A stretch of DNA of 64,000 nt, taken from contig DBOB01000015.1 of NCBI GenBank assembly GCA_002299885.1, forward strand, positions 1 to 64,000, given 5' to 3'. Position numbers and translations under genes: made by a program. The stretch comes from Sediminibacterium sp. UBA657 (GTDB lineage: Bacteria; Bacteroidota; Bacteroidia; Chitinophagales; Chitinophagaceae). Under the pieces are notes generated by a model. It was not told the DNA's origin. It saw nothing but the letters and a program-made list of their open reading frames with translations, and did not search any database. Shown in pieces: positions 1 through 11,000 of the stretch (position 1 is the stretch's first letter; each line of letters begins with the position of its first letter).

Positions 1-1281
1 ATGATTGATATGGTAGGCATCGGTCCCTTTGTAGTATTGAGTGTGGTGGCACAGATCATGGGTGGCCCCTATTTTTTATACGCTTGGGTTGCTGGTGCAA
101 TATTATCCTATGTAGACGCAATGGTATGGAGTCAACTAGGTGCTGCCTTGCCAAAAGCTGGTGGAAGTTTTCATTTTCTAAAGGAAGGTTACGGCGGAAA
201 ATGGGGTAAATTAATGAGCTTCTTGTTTGTATGGCAAACCATGATTCAAGCCCCATTGGTGATTGCATCTGCTGCAATAGGATTCTCGCAATACGCTAAT
301 TACTTTTTTCATTTAAGTTTTATACAGGAGAAATTAGTGAGTGGGGGTGTGGTGATATTAGTAATAAGTTTATTGTATCGAAACATTGAATCTATTGGAA
401 GAATTTCAGTGCTATTATGGGTGGGTGTTATCACCACACTTTTATGGATTATTTTTGGTGGAATTGCACATGGTAATTTTATGGAACCTATCCTAAATAT
501 CAATGATGGGCTTAAAATTGAATACGGACTAGTTGCTGCATTGGGATTTGCGAGTGTCAAAACAGTTTATAGTTATTTAGGTTATTACAATGTTTGTCAT
601 TTAGGTGCAGAAATTAAAAATCCAACTAAGAACATTCCAAGAAGTATGTTTATTTCTATCACAGGAATTTCAATTTTATACTTGGCCATGAATATAAGTG
701 TGGCAAGTGTATTACCATTTGATACTATTGTGAATAGTAAATTTGTGGTGAGTGATTATATCAAAACATTGTACGGACAAAATGCTGGTGCCATTGCCAC
801 GGTACTTATTTTAATGGTGGCATTTGCTTCTGTTTTTTCTGCCACGCTTGGCTACAGCAGGATCCCTTATGCTGCAGCACAGGATAAATCTTTTTTCGCC
901 TTTTTCGCAAAAGTACATCCTAGACTACATTTCCCGCATCGCTCCCTTTTGGTATTAGGTGCGATTGCATTTGTCTTTAGCTTACTCTTTAGATTAAAGG
1001 AAGTGATTGACGGTATACTAGCAATGCGTATTATGATCCAATTTATTGGTCAAGCAATTGGTTTATTGATTTTGTACAAAAGAAAAGGCAGTGGATTTTT
1101 CCCATGGAAAATGCCCTTCTTCCCAATACCATTATTCATCGCCATCTTAATTTGGGCAGCTATATTTTATTCTACAGGCCCTAAAATGATGCTAAGTGGA
1201 TTGATTGTAACAGGTTTAGGATTAGTCGCTTTTGCCCTTGCTTCTCGTTTTGGATGGATTCACAAAGCTAGTGAGGAGTAG
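1..1281 (+). CDS. APC-superfamily amino acid permease (5' end outside window)
   Basis: The 426 residues visible are almost all hydrophobic, with about 11-12 membrane segments, consistent with an inner-membrane amino acid/polyamine permease of the APC superfamily. The early segments read like the family's TM2-TM3 region (LPKAGGSFHFLKEGYGG), where a Pro-x-x-Gly-Gly motif followed by an aromatic residue is usual. The frame begins at base 1, so the true N-terminus, including the TM1 Gly-rich substrate-binding motif, probably lies upstream. Substrate cannot be inferred. The last 60 bases overlap a small gene on the opposite strand (1222-1392). Confidence is high for the superfamily and low for the start. 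Confidence 0.8.
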   Translation: MIDMVGIGPFVVLSVVAQIMGGPYFLYAWVAGAILSYVDAMVWSQLGAALPKAGGSFHFLKEGYGGKWGKLMSFLFVWQTMIQAPLVIASAAIGFSQYANYFFHLSFIQEKLVSGGVVILVISLLYRNIESIGRISVLLWVGVITTLLWIIFGGIAHGNFMEPILNINDGLKIEYGLVAALGFASVKTVYSYLGYYNVCHLGAEIKNPTKNIPRSMFISITGISILYLAMNISVASVLPFDTIVNSKFVVSDYIKTLYGQNAGAIATVLILMVAFASVFSATLGYSRIPYAAAQDKSFFAFFAKVHPRLHFPHRSLLVLGAIAFVFSLLFRLKEVIDGILAMRIMIQFIGQAIGLLILYKRKGSGFFPWKMPFFPIPLFIAILIWAAIFYSTGPKMMLSGLIVTGLGLVAFALASRFGWIHKASEE

Positions 1282-1392
1282 GCCCATCACAATACCAATG
1301 ATCAAACCAATTTTTACATTTTTAAGCATCCAACCAATGCCGAGTCCAATGACGAGCAGCATAAAAAAACTAATTCTTCTGCGTTGCTTCAT
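1222..1392 (-). CDS. small hydrophobic membrane protein (56 aa)
   Basis: This short frame is easily missed. It starts ATG only 3 bases after the stop of the PIG-L gene and reads a basic N-terminus (MKQRRR), about 35 hydrophobic residues in two halves separated by LKNVK, and a basic tail (NPSKTRSKGKSD). That pattern is typical of a two-helix small inner-membrane protein with positive flanks. The tight spacing behind the PIG-L gene suggests translational coupling. Its 3' part overlaps the end of the convergent permease gene by 60 bases. It has no recognisable family, and the function is unknown. Confidence 0.55.
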   Translation of the reverse strand: MKQRRRISFFMLLVIGLGIGWMLKNVKIGLIIGIVMGLLLTSFVNPSKTRSKGKSD

Positions 1393-1395
1393 GGT

Positions 1396-3684
1396 CTATT
1401 GATTTTTTGGAAGCGATAATAAGTTGGCAAATAATTTATAGGCTCCTGGATTTCCTGCAGGCAATTGTCTAAATAATGCCAAGCTTACATAAGCAAAATT
1501 GCCCTTCCCAAATGGCGCAATCAATAAGCTACCCATACTTGGTGCTTCACCAGTATCATTCATTTGTAATGGAGTTTGAAAACGAGCATCTATATTTTCG
1601 GCCTGATAGGTGCTTCTTTCTTGCACCCAGTCATTAAAATCTTGGTCAATAATTTTATTTGGGAAATTCAGTACAGGATGATTCGGTAATACAAATTTGA
1701 CATTTGCATTTTCTTCTGTAACTCTTTTGCCAGAGTTCACCGTAAATGGATAAGGCCCAACTTTAATATTCTGGGTGCCTACTTGATTGCTTTTAAGATA
1801 CTGTACAATCAAATTGCCTCCATTCGCAATATACTCGTTCAATACAGCTTGCTTATCGGATAAGTACGCATACATATTATATGCGCGAATACCCACTACA
1901 ATTGCATCTAATCCCTTTAAATGAGCAGTTGTTAAATCTGCTTCTTTAAGATACACCACTTCATAGCCTAATTGTTCTAATGCTTCTGGTATTGCATCCC
2001 CTGCACCATCTATATATCCTACTTTTTGACCTTGTTTTTTGATATCTACTTTCACTACCTGGATACTTGCATCCTGAAAATAAGTTTGTGCAGGTATATG
2101 ATCGTATTGAATGGTCTTGTGGAAGATACCTTTTTCAAATGCAGGCAATGGTGCATTGCTATTTGCAGGCATTAATACCACCGATTTTACTGGTGCAACT
2201 TCTTTTTTAGGTAAGACAACAATGGGTTGATAGACATCTCCTTTTGTTAGATCTAAATATTTATACTGAACAGGAAATTGCTTTGAAAATTCCTGCCCTT
2301 CTATTTTGTAAGTAAACCCAACAGAAAATGGCGCATCGTTTTCTGCCTTACCAATCATGGTTTGATCCTGCACCACAAACATGCCTTCGGTCTTAGGCTG
2401 CACCAACCAATAAGGTTGCGAGTAGGTTTGAGAAGCAGGCACTTTGAAAGCATAGGTGAATTGCTGATTCTGATTCGCTACTAAATTAATTTGTAGGGAT
2501 GAATCCTTAATGATTGACTGATTGGATAAGTATTGCATTTTAACCAAACTAGTATTTAAGTTGGATCTTTGATTGACCAATACTTGTATGGTAAGATCCC
2601 CTTCTGGAACCACTTGCTGTTTCGTGGTAGTAGCTTCTACTAATAATCCACTTGCAGATTCTATGGTTGACTGAATTAAAATAAGTTGGTATGCCTTCCA
2701 TTGACTCTCTGGTAATTTTTTTACTGCTTGATATAATTGAACCAAACTAGGTACTGAAGCTGCAGGCTGATCAATTTTATACGCATTGATAATTTGTTGG
2801 ATAGTAGATTGAATTTTTGGAGCATTCAATCTAGACCAATTGGTCACCACCCCATCCATGATATCTGTTTTTGCTGTATCCCCATTTAAGTGTTGAAAGA
2901 ATTCAAAATAAGAACCTCTTCTTCTTGGCCTACCTTCCCCTTGACTTTTATGCATGGTCCTTGCTTCAGCTCCAATCTCTCCATAGCTTTTACCAATGGT
3001 AGGATTGTATCCACCTACTTCTATCTTTAATTGATTGTCGTTGGTGGTATTGACTGTACCAAAATTAAAAGTATTCCACAAAATGCGTTTTGCTTTCCAA
3101 GGTTGTACACCATACTTAAAGTGTTCAGGAAACATGTTGGGATCTGCTGCTGCAGTATACGCTTCTTGAGCAATGATGGAAGAAGCCGCATGATGGCCGT
3201 GTCCAGCTCTAGCATCCCCAGGAAATCTGGTGATGATAATATCTGGTTGGAATTTACGAATCACCCATACCACATCACTCAACACTTTTTGATGATCCCA
3301 AATGGCTAAAGCTTCTTTTGCAGATTTACTATACCCAAATTCATACGCTGTAGAAAAATATTGTTCAGCCCCATCTTGCAATCTAGCAGCTAATAATTCC
3401 TGTGTTCTGATTAAGCCAAGTTCTATGCCCTGCTCTTTACCAATTAAATTTTGACCACCATCCCCTCTTGTTAAACTTAGGTAAGCGGTACGATATCGAC
3501 GTTCTTTGGTTAGATAAGGCAAAAATGCATTGTTCTCATCATCTGGATGAGCTGCAATATATAAGACCGAACCCAATACTTCCATCTGTTTTAGTTGAGA
3601 AAAAATAGCTTCACTATTGTTTTGTCCAAAAAGTATTTGGACAAAACAAAATACACTCAATAAAAACAAAGTCAATTTCTGCAT
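1396..3684 (-). CDS. secreted PIG-L/LmbE-family deacetylase
   Basis: The 762-residue protein has an N-terminal signal peptide (hydrophobic core LFLLSVFCFVQILFG, then QNN). A LmbE/PIG-L metal-dependent N-deacetylase domain follows, shown by AHPDDE (zinc-binding, near residue 45) and the downstream GHGHH motif. Members deacetylate N-acetyl sugars or related amides, but the substrate here is unknown. The region after about residue 300 lacks catalytic motifs and holds a beta-rich section and a GATase-like segment (VVGIRAYN, GNLIVQYL), as in other large Bacteroidota PIG-L proteins. It probably acts in the periplasm or outside the cell. It is followed within 3 bases by the small membrane protein gene and preceded by an M14 peptidase gene on the same strand. 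Confidence 0.85.
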   Translation of the reverse strand: MQKLTLFLLSVFCFVQILFGQNNSEAIFSQLKQMEVLGSVLYIAAHPDDENNAFLPYLTKERRYRTAYLSLTRGDGGQNLIGKEQGIELGLIRTQELLAARLQDGAEQYFSTAYEFGYSKSAKEALAIWDHQKVLSDVVWVIRKFQPDIIITRFPGDARAGHGHHAASSIIAQEAYTAAADPNMFPEHFKYGVQPWKAKRILWNTFNFGTVNTTNDNQLKIEVGGYNPTIGKSYGEIGAEARTMHKSQGEGRPRRRGSYFEFFQHLNGDTAKTDIMDGVVTNWSRLNAPKIQSTIQQIINAYKIDQPAASVPSLVQLYQAVKKLPESQWKAYQLILIQSTIESASGLLVEATTTKQQVVPEGDLTIQVLVNQRSNLNTSLVKMQYLSNQSIIKDSSLQINLVANQNQQFTYAFKVPASQTYSQPYWLVQPKTEGMFVVQDQTMIGKAENDAPFSVGFTYKIEGQEFSKQFPVQYKYLDLTKGDVYQPIVVLPKKEVAPVKSVVLMPANSNAPLPAFEKGIFHKTIQYDHIPAQTYFQDASIQVVKVDIKKQGQKVGYIDGAGDAIPEALEQLGYEVVYLKEADLTTAHLKGLDAIVVGIRAYNMYAYLSDKQAVLNEYIANGGNLIVQYLKSNQVGTQNIKVGPYPFTVNSGKRVTEENANVKFVLPNHPVLNFPNKIIDQDFNDWVQERSTYQAENIDARFQTPLQMNDTGEAPSMGSLLIAPFGKGNFAYVSLALFRQLPAGNPGAYKLFANLLSLPKNQ

Positions 3685-3706
3685 GCCTGAATTTTAATGG
3701 CGCTGA

Positions 3707-6208
3707 TTATTTACCGTGAAAAAAAACAGCATTGGTTAAAATTAATTTTCCGCCCTCCCAGAAATTTCTGAAAATTGGATCATCGGCCATATAAATAATT
3801 TTACCTGCACCAATTTGTTTTACACCCATTAAAACCCCTTCTTCTAAAGCAGCTTTCGCTTTTACACCAGCAAAGCCGGTGATATAACTGTCTTTCTTGA
3901 AGCTGCCTACATTCCAAGCACTACTAGAAGGTTCGTACAAAACAACATCTTGCTTTAAGCTAAAATAAGTGCCATTGGTACCAAAACCCAAAGGATGTGT
4001 TTCGTCCATATAGGTTTTATATATAGCCCCTGGGATTGAACTCTTTAAAGATTCTTTTTCTCTATCCGCATATTTCAAAAGTTTTTGAACAGTTACTTTT
4101 TCATCTTTTGCGTTTTCTTTTATTTTAATACCCCAATCTGCATTGGAAGCCAATGTGCTTGCAGCACTTTCTAAAGCAATAAATACACCACCTTTTCTTA
4201 CAAATGCTTGAAGCTTGTCTGTGATTGATTTTGAATTTAAATCTCTGTATTGTCCGTCTGGCGCAATCAACACATCATATCTGTCTAAATCAATTCTACT
4301 TAATTGTGCATAGGTTAATTGTGTGATTGGATAATTTAATTGTTGCTCAAAGAAATTCCAAACCTCACCAGCAGATAAAGCAGCTATATATTCACCAGTT
4401 AACAAAGCAACTCTTGGTGCCTGATTGATGATTGGGATATCTGGTGAGCCAAAATCAGCACCTTTCTCTGCATACCCTGTGTTCACTGCAACTGCTTCAA
4501 TATTTAAACTACTACAAACTGCTTTTGTAACATCACTCCAATTATCTTGATTACTTGTTTTGAGTACCACTAAAGTACCAATCTCATAATTTCTACCATT
4601 CATAGTGAACGCTTTTTCGGCATAACGTACTTTCACATTATGCTTTAATAATTGCGCCAAAGCTTTAGCTGTAGCAAAAGAATGATAAGGAATTAAATAG
4701 CCATATGCACTAGTTGCAGTAGCAGGAGCAACAACATTAAACCCTGGCTCAATCGCCATTGGTTGCTTCGTAGCATATCCATGCACACCATATGCATAAG
4801 GCAATGCCCATGCTGTGATATCATAAGTATTTGAATCATTCACCTGAGTAACAGGCTCCAATAATACACGTGCTAAAACGCTATGTACTTGATTTACATT
4901 TACTGCCAAAGTATACCCTTCGTTGACAAAATCGCTTTCTTTTTTAGTATAATAATCAAATGCTTTGAACTTTACATCTGCATTTTTTAAAGTACCATAC
5001 TCAATATTGTTTTTCTTTAATAAGCTTGCTAATCCTTCTAATTGAGCAGCATTTTTAGCTGTCATAATAAAAGTTTTGAAATCAGAAACTGAACCTTGAC
5101 GACTATCATCAAAATATTTTTTAAAATTTTCCAACAGCTTTGTTTGATTTGCCGAACTAATTTCGATGGTAGATAAACTTGTCGTAAAATGATGCGTTGC
5201 CCTTGCCACCAATGTCACTGTATCATAACTGTTATCTTCTACACCTAATCCCGCACTAATTCCACCTTGCTCATAGGTCATACCAATTGCACCATTGTAC
5301 ATTGGATAGGTGTCTCCATAAGATGGATACAAAAGGTCGAATCTTTCTTTCGTAAAGAACAACCAATTGTTTTTATCAAAATATTTTGCATGGTTTTTTC
5401 CAATTTGATCTTGGAAAGATTTTTGCCATGGTGTCAACACATCATGCAATGGTTCTGCAGCAGGGGCAAAATAATAAGGTGCGTTGTATCCTTGTTCATG
5501 AAAATCCACATGCACTTGAGGGTACCAGCTTTGGTATAATGGTATTCTTTGTTGTGTCTCTTTTTGTGTTTGCCAAGCCCAGTCTCTATTCAAATCAAAA
5601 TTATAATGATTGGTTCTTCCCGCTGGCCATGGCTCCATATGCTCTCTTGCTGCAGGGTCTGTATTGTAAGTTGAACCTACTGCATTGTTATACCAGTTCA
5701 CATACCTATCACGACCATCTGGATTGATACAAGGATCAATCATCACCACTGTATTTTTTAACCAATTTTTTGTTTCATTGTTGTTTGGATCCACTAAAGC
5801 AAACAAAGTCAACATCGCTGCTTCAGAAGATGCTGGTTCATTACCATGTACATTATAACTTAACCAAACAATTGCTGGTTGATTCATGTCTTGCACCTTG
5901 CCTTCTACTAGGCCAAGATTGTGTTTTCTGATTTGCTCTAAATTTTTAATATTTTCTGCAGATCCAATCGCTGCAACCATTAAATCTCTTCCTTCATTGG
6001 TTTTGCCATATGGAATGAGTTTTACCATGTCAGATTTAGCAGCTGCAATGGCTGTAAAATAATTGACAATTTGATGGTGTCTGGTAAAGCGCGTGCCCAC
6101 TTTATAACCCAAAAATTGTTCTGGACTATGTACTTGAGCAAATAATGAAAATGGAAGGATAAATAAACTTACCCACAAAATAGATTTTAACACAGATTTT
6201 TGTTGCAT
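3707..6208 (-). CDS. secreted M14-family zinc carboxypeptidase
   Basis: I chose the ATG at 6208 (MQQKSVLKSILW) because it gives a clean signal peptide (ILWVSLFILPFSLFA) and a mature protein beginning QVHSPEQFLGY. The longer frame to 6286 only adds a non-conserved leader. M14 peptidase features are visible: HGNEPASSEA supplies the first zinc His and Glu, NPDGRDRY is the family's substrate-binding region, HVDFHEQGYN supplies the second zinc His, and TYEQGG fits the catalytic Glu. The C-terminal half resembles a class I glutamine amidotransferase-like domain (YDVLIAPDG, GGVFIAL). Of 833 residues, about 380 form the peptidase. It lies 22 bases upstream of the PIG-L gene on the same strand, so the two are probably co-transcribed. 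Confidence 0.85.
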   Translation of the reverse strand: MQQKSVLKSILWVSLFILPFSLFAQVHSPEQFLGYKVGTRFTRHHQIVNYFTAIAAAKSDMVKLIPYGKTNEGRDLMVAAIGSAENIKNLEQIRKHNLGLVEGKVQDMNQPAIVWLSYNVHGNEPASSEAAMLTLFALVDPNNNETKNWLKNTVVMIDPCINPDGRDRYVNWYNNAVGSTYNTDPAAREHMEPWPAGRTNHYNFDLNRDWAWQTQKETQQRIPLYQSWYPQVHVDFHEQGYNAPYYFAPAAEPLHDVLTPWQKSFQDQIGKNHAKYFDKNNWLFFTKERFDLLYPSYGDTYPMYNGAIGMTYEQGGISAGLGVEDNSYDTVTLVARATHHFTTSLSTIEISSANQTKLLENFKKYFDDSRQGSVSDFKTFIMTAKNAAQLEGLASLLKKNNIEYGTLKNADVKFKAFDYYTKKESDFVNEGYTLAVNVNQVHSVLARVLLEPVTQVNDSNTYDITAWALPYAYGVHGYATKQPMAIEPGFNVVAPATATSAYGYLIPYHSFATAKALAQLLKHNVKVRYAEKAFTMNGRNYEIGTLVVLKTSNQDNWSDVTKAVCSSLNIEAVAVNTGYAEKGADFGSPDIPIINQAPRVALLTGEYIAALSAGEVWNFFEQQLNYPITQLTYAQLSRIDLDRYDVLIAPDGQYRDLNSKSITDKLQAFVRKGGVFIALESAASTLASNADWGIKIKENAKDEKVTVQKLLKYADREKESLKSSIPGAIYKTYMDETHPLGFGTNGTYFSLKQDVVLYEPSSSAWNVGSFKKDSYITGFAGVKAKAALEEGVLMGVKQIGAGKIIYMADDPIFRNFWEGGKLILTNAVFFHGK

Positions 6209-6348
6209 AAATTGGATATTAATAGATCTTAAAAATAGGCATTTTAGGGGGGCTTTAAGGTCACAATTAGAGATAGTTTTACACAACCAGCTGCATGACT
6301 TGTTGATACCTAAATAATTAAGTAATTTAACGGTTCAATCTACCTATT

Positions 6349-8076
6349 ATGAAACAAAAATTTCAGGTTTTTAGCCTCATTTTGATAGCCCTCTTTCAAT
6401 TAAGCAATGCGGTAAATGCGCAGATTTTTTTTAAGCAACATCCGCAAATCAATCCATATCAGTATACAATCGTTAAGGAGCAATCTTTTCAAAAAGCTGC
6501 AGTGACTTCGGCCCATCCTTTAGCAAGTATGGTAGGTGCTGCAATTATGAAAGACGGAGGAAATGCATATGATGCTGCTATAGCAGTGCAATTTACCCTA
6601 GCTGTGGTCTATCCTGCAGCAGGTAATATTGGTGGGGGTGGATTTTTATTGTCAAGAAACAAAGAGGGTGTTTTAATGGGTATTGACTTCCGTGAAGCAG
6701 CTCCCAGTAAAGCACATAGAGATATGTATTTAGATGAAAATGGCAACCCAATAGATGGCATGTCAAGATTAGGCGCTTCTGCTTCTGGTATTCCAGGTAG
6801 TGTTGCAGGTATGTTTAGCACCTTACCTTTTGCAAAAATGACCATGAAACAACTTTTGCAACCAGCCTATGAATTAGCAGCAAATGGATTTGTGATCACT
6901 GAAAGTGAAGCAAGAAGTTTGAATGCGGAGCGAAAAAACTTTATCACTCATAGTGCGCAAGCATCTGCCTTTACTAGAAAAGAAAATTGGAAAGCAGGTG
7001 ACACTTTATATCAACCAGAATTAGCTGCTACCATCCTTCGTATTCAACAAAAAGGGAAAGCAGGATTTTATGAAGGTGAAACTGCTGACCTCATTGTGAA
7101 AGAAATGAAAAATAGTAAAGGCGTGATTAGTTTGGAAGATTTAAAAAAATATAATCCAAAATTTAGAAAGCCGATTGAATTTGATTACAGAGGACACCAT
7201 ATCATCAGCTTTGCGCCTCCATCAAGTGGTGGTATATTAATTGCACAAATGATGCAAATGATTGCTCCATATCCAGTTTCAGTAATGGGTGCAAACTCAT
7301 TTGAATCAGTGAGTTTAATGGTAGAAGCTCAAAGAAGGGCTTATGCTGATAGAGCAGAACATATGGGTGATCCAGATTATTGGAAAGTGCCTACTACTAC
7401 GCTAACAAGCAATGCTTATGCACAGGATCGTATGAAAGACTACCAAGCTGGTGTGGCAGGCAATAGTAAGGATATTCAAGCCGGTGTAGCAAAAGAAAGT
7501 GAGCAAACAACACATTTTAGTATTATAGACGAGGCTGGAAATATGGTCGCTGTTACCACCACGCTCAATGGTTCTTATGGTAACAAAACAATAGTTGGAG
7601 GAGCTGGTTTTCTTTTAAATAATGAAATGGATGACTTTAGTATCAAGCCAGGTGTGCCTAATATGTATGGCGCTTTAGGTGGCGAGGCCAATGCGATTCA
7701 ACCAGGCAAAAGAATGTTGAGTTCAATGACGCCAACCCTTGTTACAAAAAACAACCAACCTTATATCACCATTGGAACTCCAGGAGGCACCACCATCCCT
7801 AATCAAGTATATGAAGGATTGGTGAACATCATTGACCATAAAATGTCTTTAAAAGCGGCCATTGATGCTCCTAGATTTCACCATCAACATATTCCTGATA
7901 ACCTTAGCGTAGAAGCTGATTTCCCAGAAAAAACAATCAATACCTTAAAAGAAAAAGGTTACATCGTTAATAAAAGAGGTGCATTTGGCAGAATGGATGG
8001 CGTAATGATATTACCTAACGGAAACAGGGTTGCAGCAGGAGACAAAAGAGGTGACGATAGTGTCGCTGGATATTAA
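6349..8076 (+). CDS. ggt: gamma-glutamyltransferase
   Basis: This 575-residue GGT precursor has a signal sequence (LILIALFQLSNAVNAQ). GGTs cleave glutathione and transfer or hydrolyse gamma-glutamyl groups, and the precursor splits itself at a Thr. The N-terminal large-subunit signature AAGNIGGGGF is present, and the split site is visible as EQTTHFSI, where the second Thr would be the new N-terminal nucleophile. Downstream, GSYGNKT and LSSMTPTLVTK match substrate-binding stretches, and TIGTPGGTTIPNQV matches the oxyanion region. Length and order are normal for the family. It is transcribed divergently from the M14 peptidase across about 140 bases, and TamB follows in the same frame 21 bases later. 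Confidence 0.92.
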   Translation: MKQKFQVFSLILIALFQLSNAVNAQIFFKQHPQINPYQYTIVKEQSFQKAAVTSAHPLASMVGAAIMKDGGNAYDAAIAVQFTLAVVYPAAGNIGGGGFLLSRNKEGVLMGIDFREAAPSKAHRDMYLDENGNPIDGMSRLGASASGIPGSVAGMFSTLPFAKMTMKQLLQPAYELAANGFVITESEARSLNAERKNFITHSAQASAFTRKENWKAGDTLYQPELAATILRIQQKGKAGFYEGETADLIVKEMKNSKGVISLEDLKKYNPKFRKPIEFDYRGHHIISFAPPSSGGILIAQMMQMIAPYPVSVMGANSFESVSLMVEAQRRAYADRAEHMGDPDYWKVPTTTLTSNAYAQDRMKDYQAGVAGNSKDIQAGVAKESEQTTHFSIIDEAGNMVAVTTTLNGSYGNKTIVGGAGFLLNNEMDDFSIKPGVPNMYGALGGEANAIQPGKRMLSSMTPTLVTKNNQPYITIGTPGGTTIPNQVYEGLVNIIDHKMSLKAAIDAPRFHHQHIPDNLSVEADFPEKTINTLKEKGYIVNKRGAFGRMDGVMILPNGNRVAAGDKRGDDSVAGY

Positions 8077-8097
8077 AAAATAAAAAATAAAACCCCC

Positions 8098-11000
8098 TTG
8101 CTCAAAAATAAGCTCATTTTTATTCGTGTGTTGGTAGCCAGTTTTGTTGGATTGCTTTTGCTCTCCTACTTACTATTGCTTTTGCCAATTGTGCAAGAAA
8201 AGATTGGTCAACGCATTGCTACTAACTTGAGCAAGTCCCTGGGCACTGAATTTAAATTAGAGGGATTAAGTTTTTCTTTATTAAACAGGGTCGATATCAA
8301 AAACGTGCTTATCAGGGATCAACAAAAAGATACTTTGTTATTTGCACAAACGCTTAAGTTAAGGGTATCTGACTTACTTTTTTCTAGCAAGGATCCTATG
8401 CTTGGATATATTGGATTAGAAAAAGCAAAAATTTATTTGCACAGAAAAACTCCAGTATGGAATTACCAGTTTATAGTAGATCATTTTAAATCAAATGACA
8501 CGAGTAAGTCATCCAGCCAACAATTTGATTTAAAGAAAATAGATTTCACCAATTTTCAATTCATCCAAGACGACGAGTGGATAGGCACTACAACAAAATT
8601 AGAATCGAAACACCTAATTGCTAATTTCAATCAATTTAAAGGCAAAAGAATAGACATTGAAAAAATCATCTTAGATAAACCATTTTACTATTATTTAGAT
8701 AAACCAGGATTAGCACCAAAAAGAAAAGAAAAAAAGTATCAGCCTCGAAAAAATGAAATGTATTTTAGTGAAAATGGCATGAATATACACGCTAAAAAAA
8801 TTGAAATTGTTCAAGGGAAAATATGGATTGAATATGGGTTTGGAAATCCGGTTCCTTTTTTTGATGAAGAGCATATTAGAATTCAAAACTTAAATGCCAC
8901 AATTGATAATGCAAATTTTGTGGCAGACACAATCCGCGCAAATGTTCAATTGTCCTTAAAGGAAAGATCGGGGTTTATGATCAAAAAATTGTCCACTAAA
9001 TTTAGAATGACCCCAGAGATAATGGAATTTGCTGCATTGACATTAAAGACCAATAATAGCAATATTGGTAATTATTATGCTATGGAATACAAGGATTTTA
9101 ATCCAGACTTTAGGCAATACATGCATAAGGTAAACATGAAAGCAACAATTACAAAGTCTATTGTTGCTTCTGACGACATTGCCTTTTTTGCCCCAGGCCT
9201 TAACAATGTAGACCAAAAAATTGCTGCAAATTTCCGTTTCAATGGAACAGTGGATGATTTTAAAGTACAAGAATTAGGTGCACAGTATGGTCAGTCTTTT
9301 GTGAAAGGAGACTTTTCAATGAAAGGTCTTCCCAACATGAAGCAAACAATGATTCAAGTGGATCAATTTAATGCTAAAACCAATATCCAAGATCTTGGTA
9401 GTTGGATACCTGAAATCAAAGATTTAAAAAATCTGCCCCTAGAAACATTTGGCAATCTTTACTTTCAGGGAAATTTAACAGGAACAATCTATGATTTTAT
9501 AACAAAGGGCACTATTGCTACAGATATTGGATCAGCAGTCACATCTATACGTTTACAATTCCCTTCTAATAGTGAACCAATCTATGAAGGCAATCTTAAT
9601 GCGACAAAACTAAATGCAGGCAAATTGTTTAAATTGCCTTCCTTAGGACTTTTAAATTTTACTGGGAAAATCGCAGGTAGTTCATTTAATTTAGACAAGA
9701 TTAAAACCAATATAGAAGGCCAGATTGACTCTATTCAGTTCAATGGATATACCTATGCACAAATACAAACCAATGGTATTTTACAAAAGCAGGCATACAA
9801 TGGATCCATAAAAATCAAAGACCCTAATATTAATTTCATTAGCAACTTGGAAGTTGATTTTAAACAGAACACCCCTACTTTTAATGCAGTGGGTGATTTG
9901 ACAAATGCCAACCTAAGTGCGCTGCAATTTTCAAATAACCAAATCCAATTAACTGGATTACTAGATGTTAATTTTACGGGTTCCAACATCGACAACTTCA
10001 TTGGCTCAGCTAAATTCTACAATGGGAAATTAAAAAGCAGTTCAAATACAATCAATTTTGATTCTGTATCCCTAAAATCCACAATAACAAAGGGCAATAA
10101 ACAAATCATATTGTCAAGTGACGAAATACAAGCAAGTATATCCGGTAAATTCAATATCGATCAATTGCCAAATAGTGTGCAATATTTTTTACAAGGTTAT
10201 TTCCCTAATTATATCAAAAATTTAAAGGAAGCTCCAGTTAATCAACAATTTTCATTTCAAGTCAACACTGCCTACTTTGAACCCTATATAAGAATTTTTA
10301 GAGATGAGTTTTCAGGATTCAATAATATGTTCGTAAATGGCAATATTAATACAGACAAGCAATCGCTTCAGTTAGAAGCGAAAATACCTTACGCTCAATG
10401 GAATAATTATGCTATTTCAAATGGTATGATTGGAGGTACTGGCAATAAAGACAGTTTAAAATTGAACTTAGTTGCTAATTCATTTAATTTGACTGATAGC
10501 TTGAAATTAATTAGTCCAAAATTACGTATCACCACTTCAAAAGACCAATCCTTATTTAATTTAAATGCCGAAAGTAAATCTGCTCTTTCCTATATTTCAT
10601 TTGAAGGCAAGGTGAATACCTATACCGATGGACTAAGTGTTCAATGGGCCCCATCCTTTTTCGTTTTGAATGAAAAAAAATGGACGATTCAAAATCGAGG
10701 TGAAATTTCGCTCAGAAAAAACAATACCTATGCCAAGCAATTTACTGTCTCACAAGGATTACAAAAAATTTCCGTTCTAAATCACCCAAATGATGTCAAT
10801 GGATTACAAGTAAAACTTGAAGAAGTCATATTAGGAGATATTACAAATCTGTTTTTTAGTTACCCAAAACTAGAAGGTATAACAAATGCAACGGTCAATT
10901 TGAATAAAATCAATGACCAATTTTCTTTGAATATTAATAGTACAATTAATCAATTTAGTTTTAACTCAACCCTACTTGGCAATACCACAGTGAATGCGGC

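Noticed and set aside
5267..5727. Plus-strand frames within the M14 peptidase gene
   Set aside because: Shadows of the coding strand with no start signal, composition or homology of their own.
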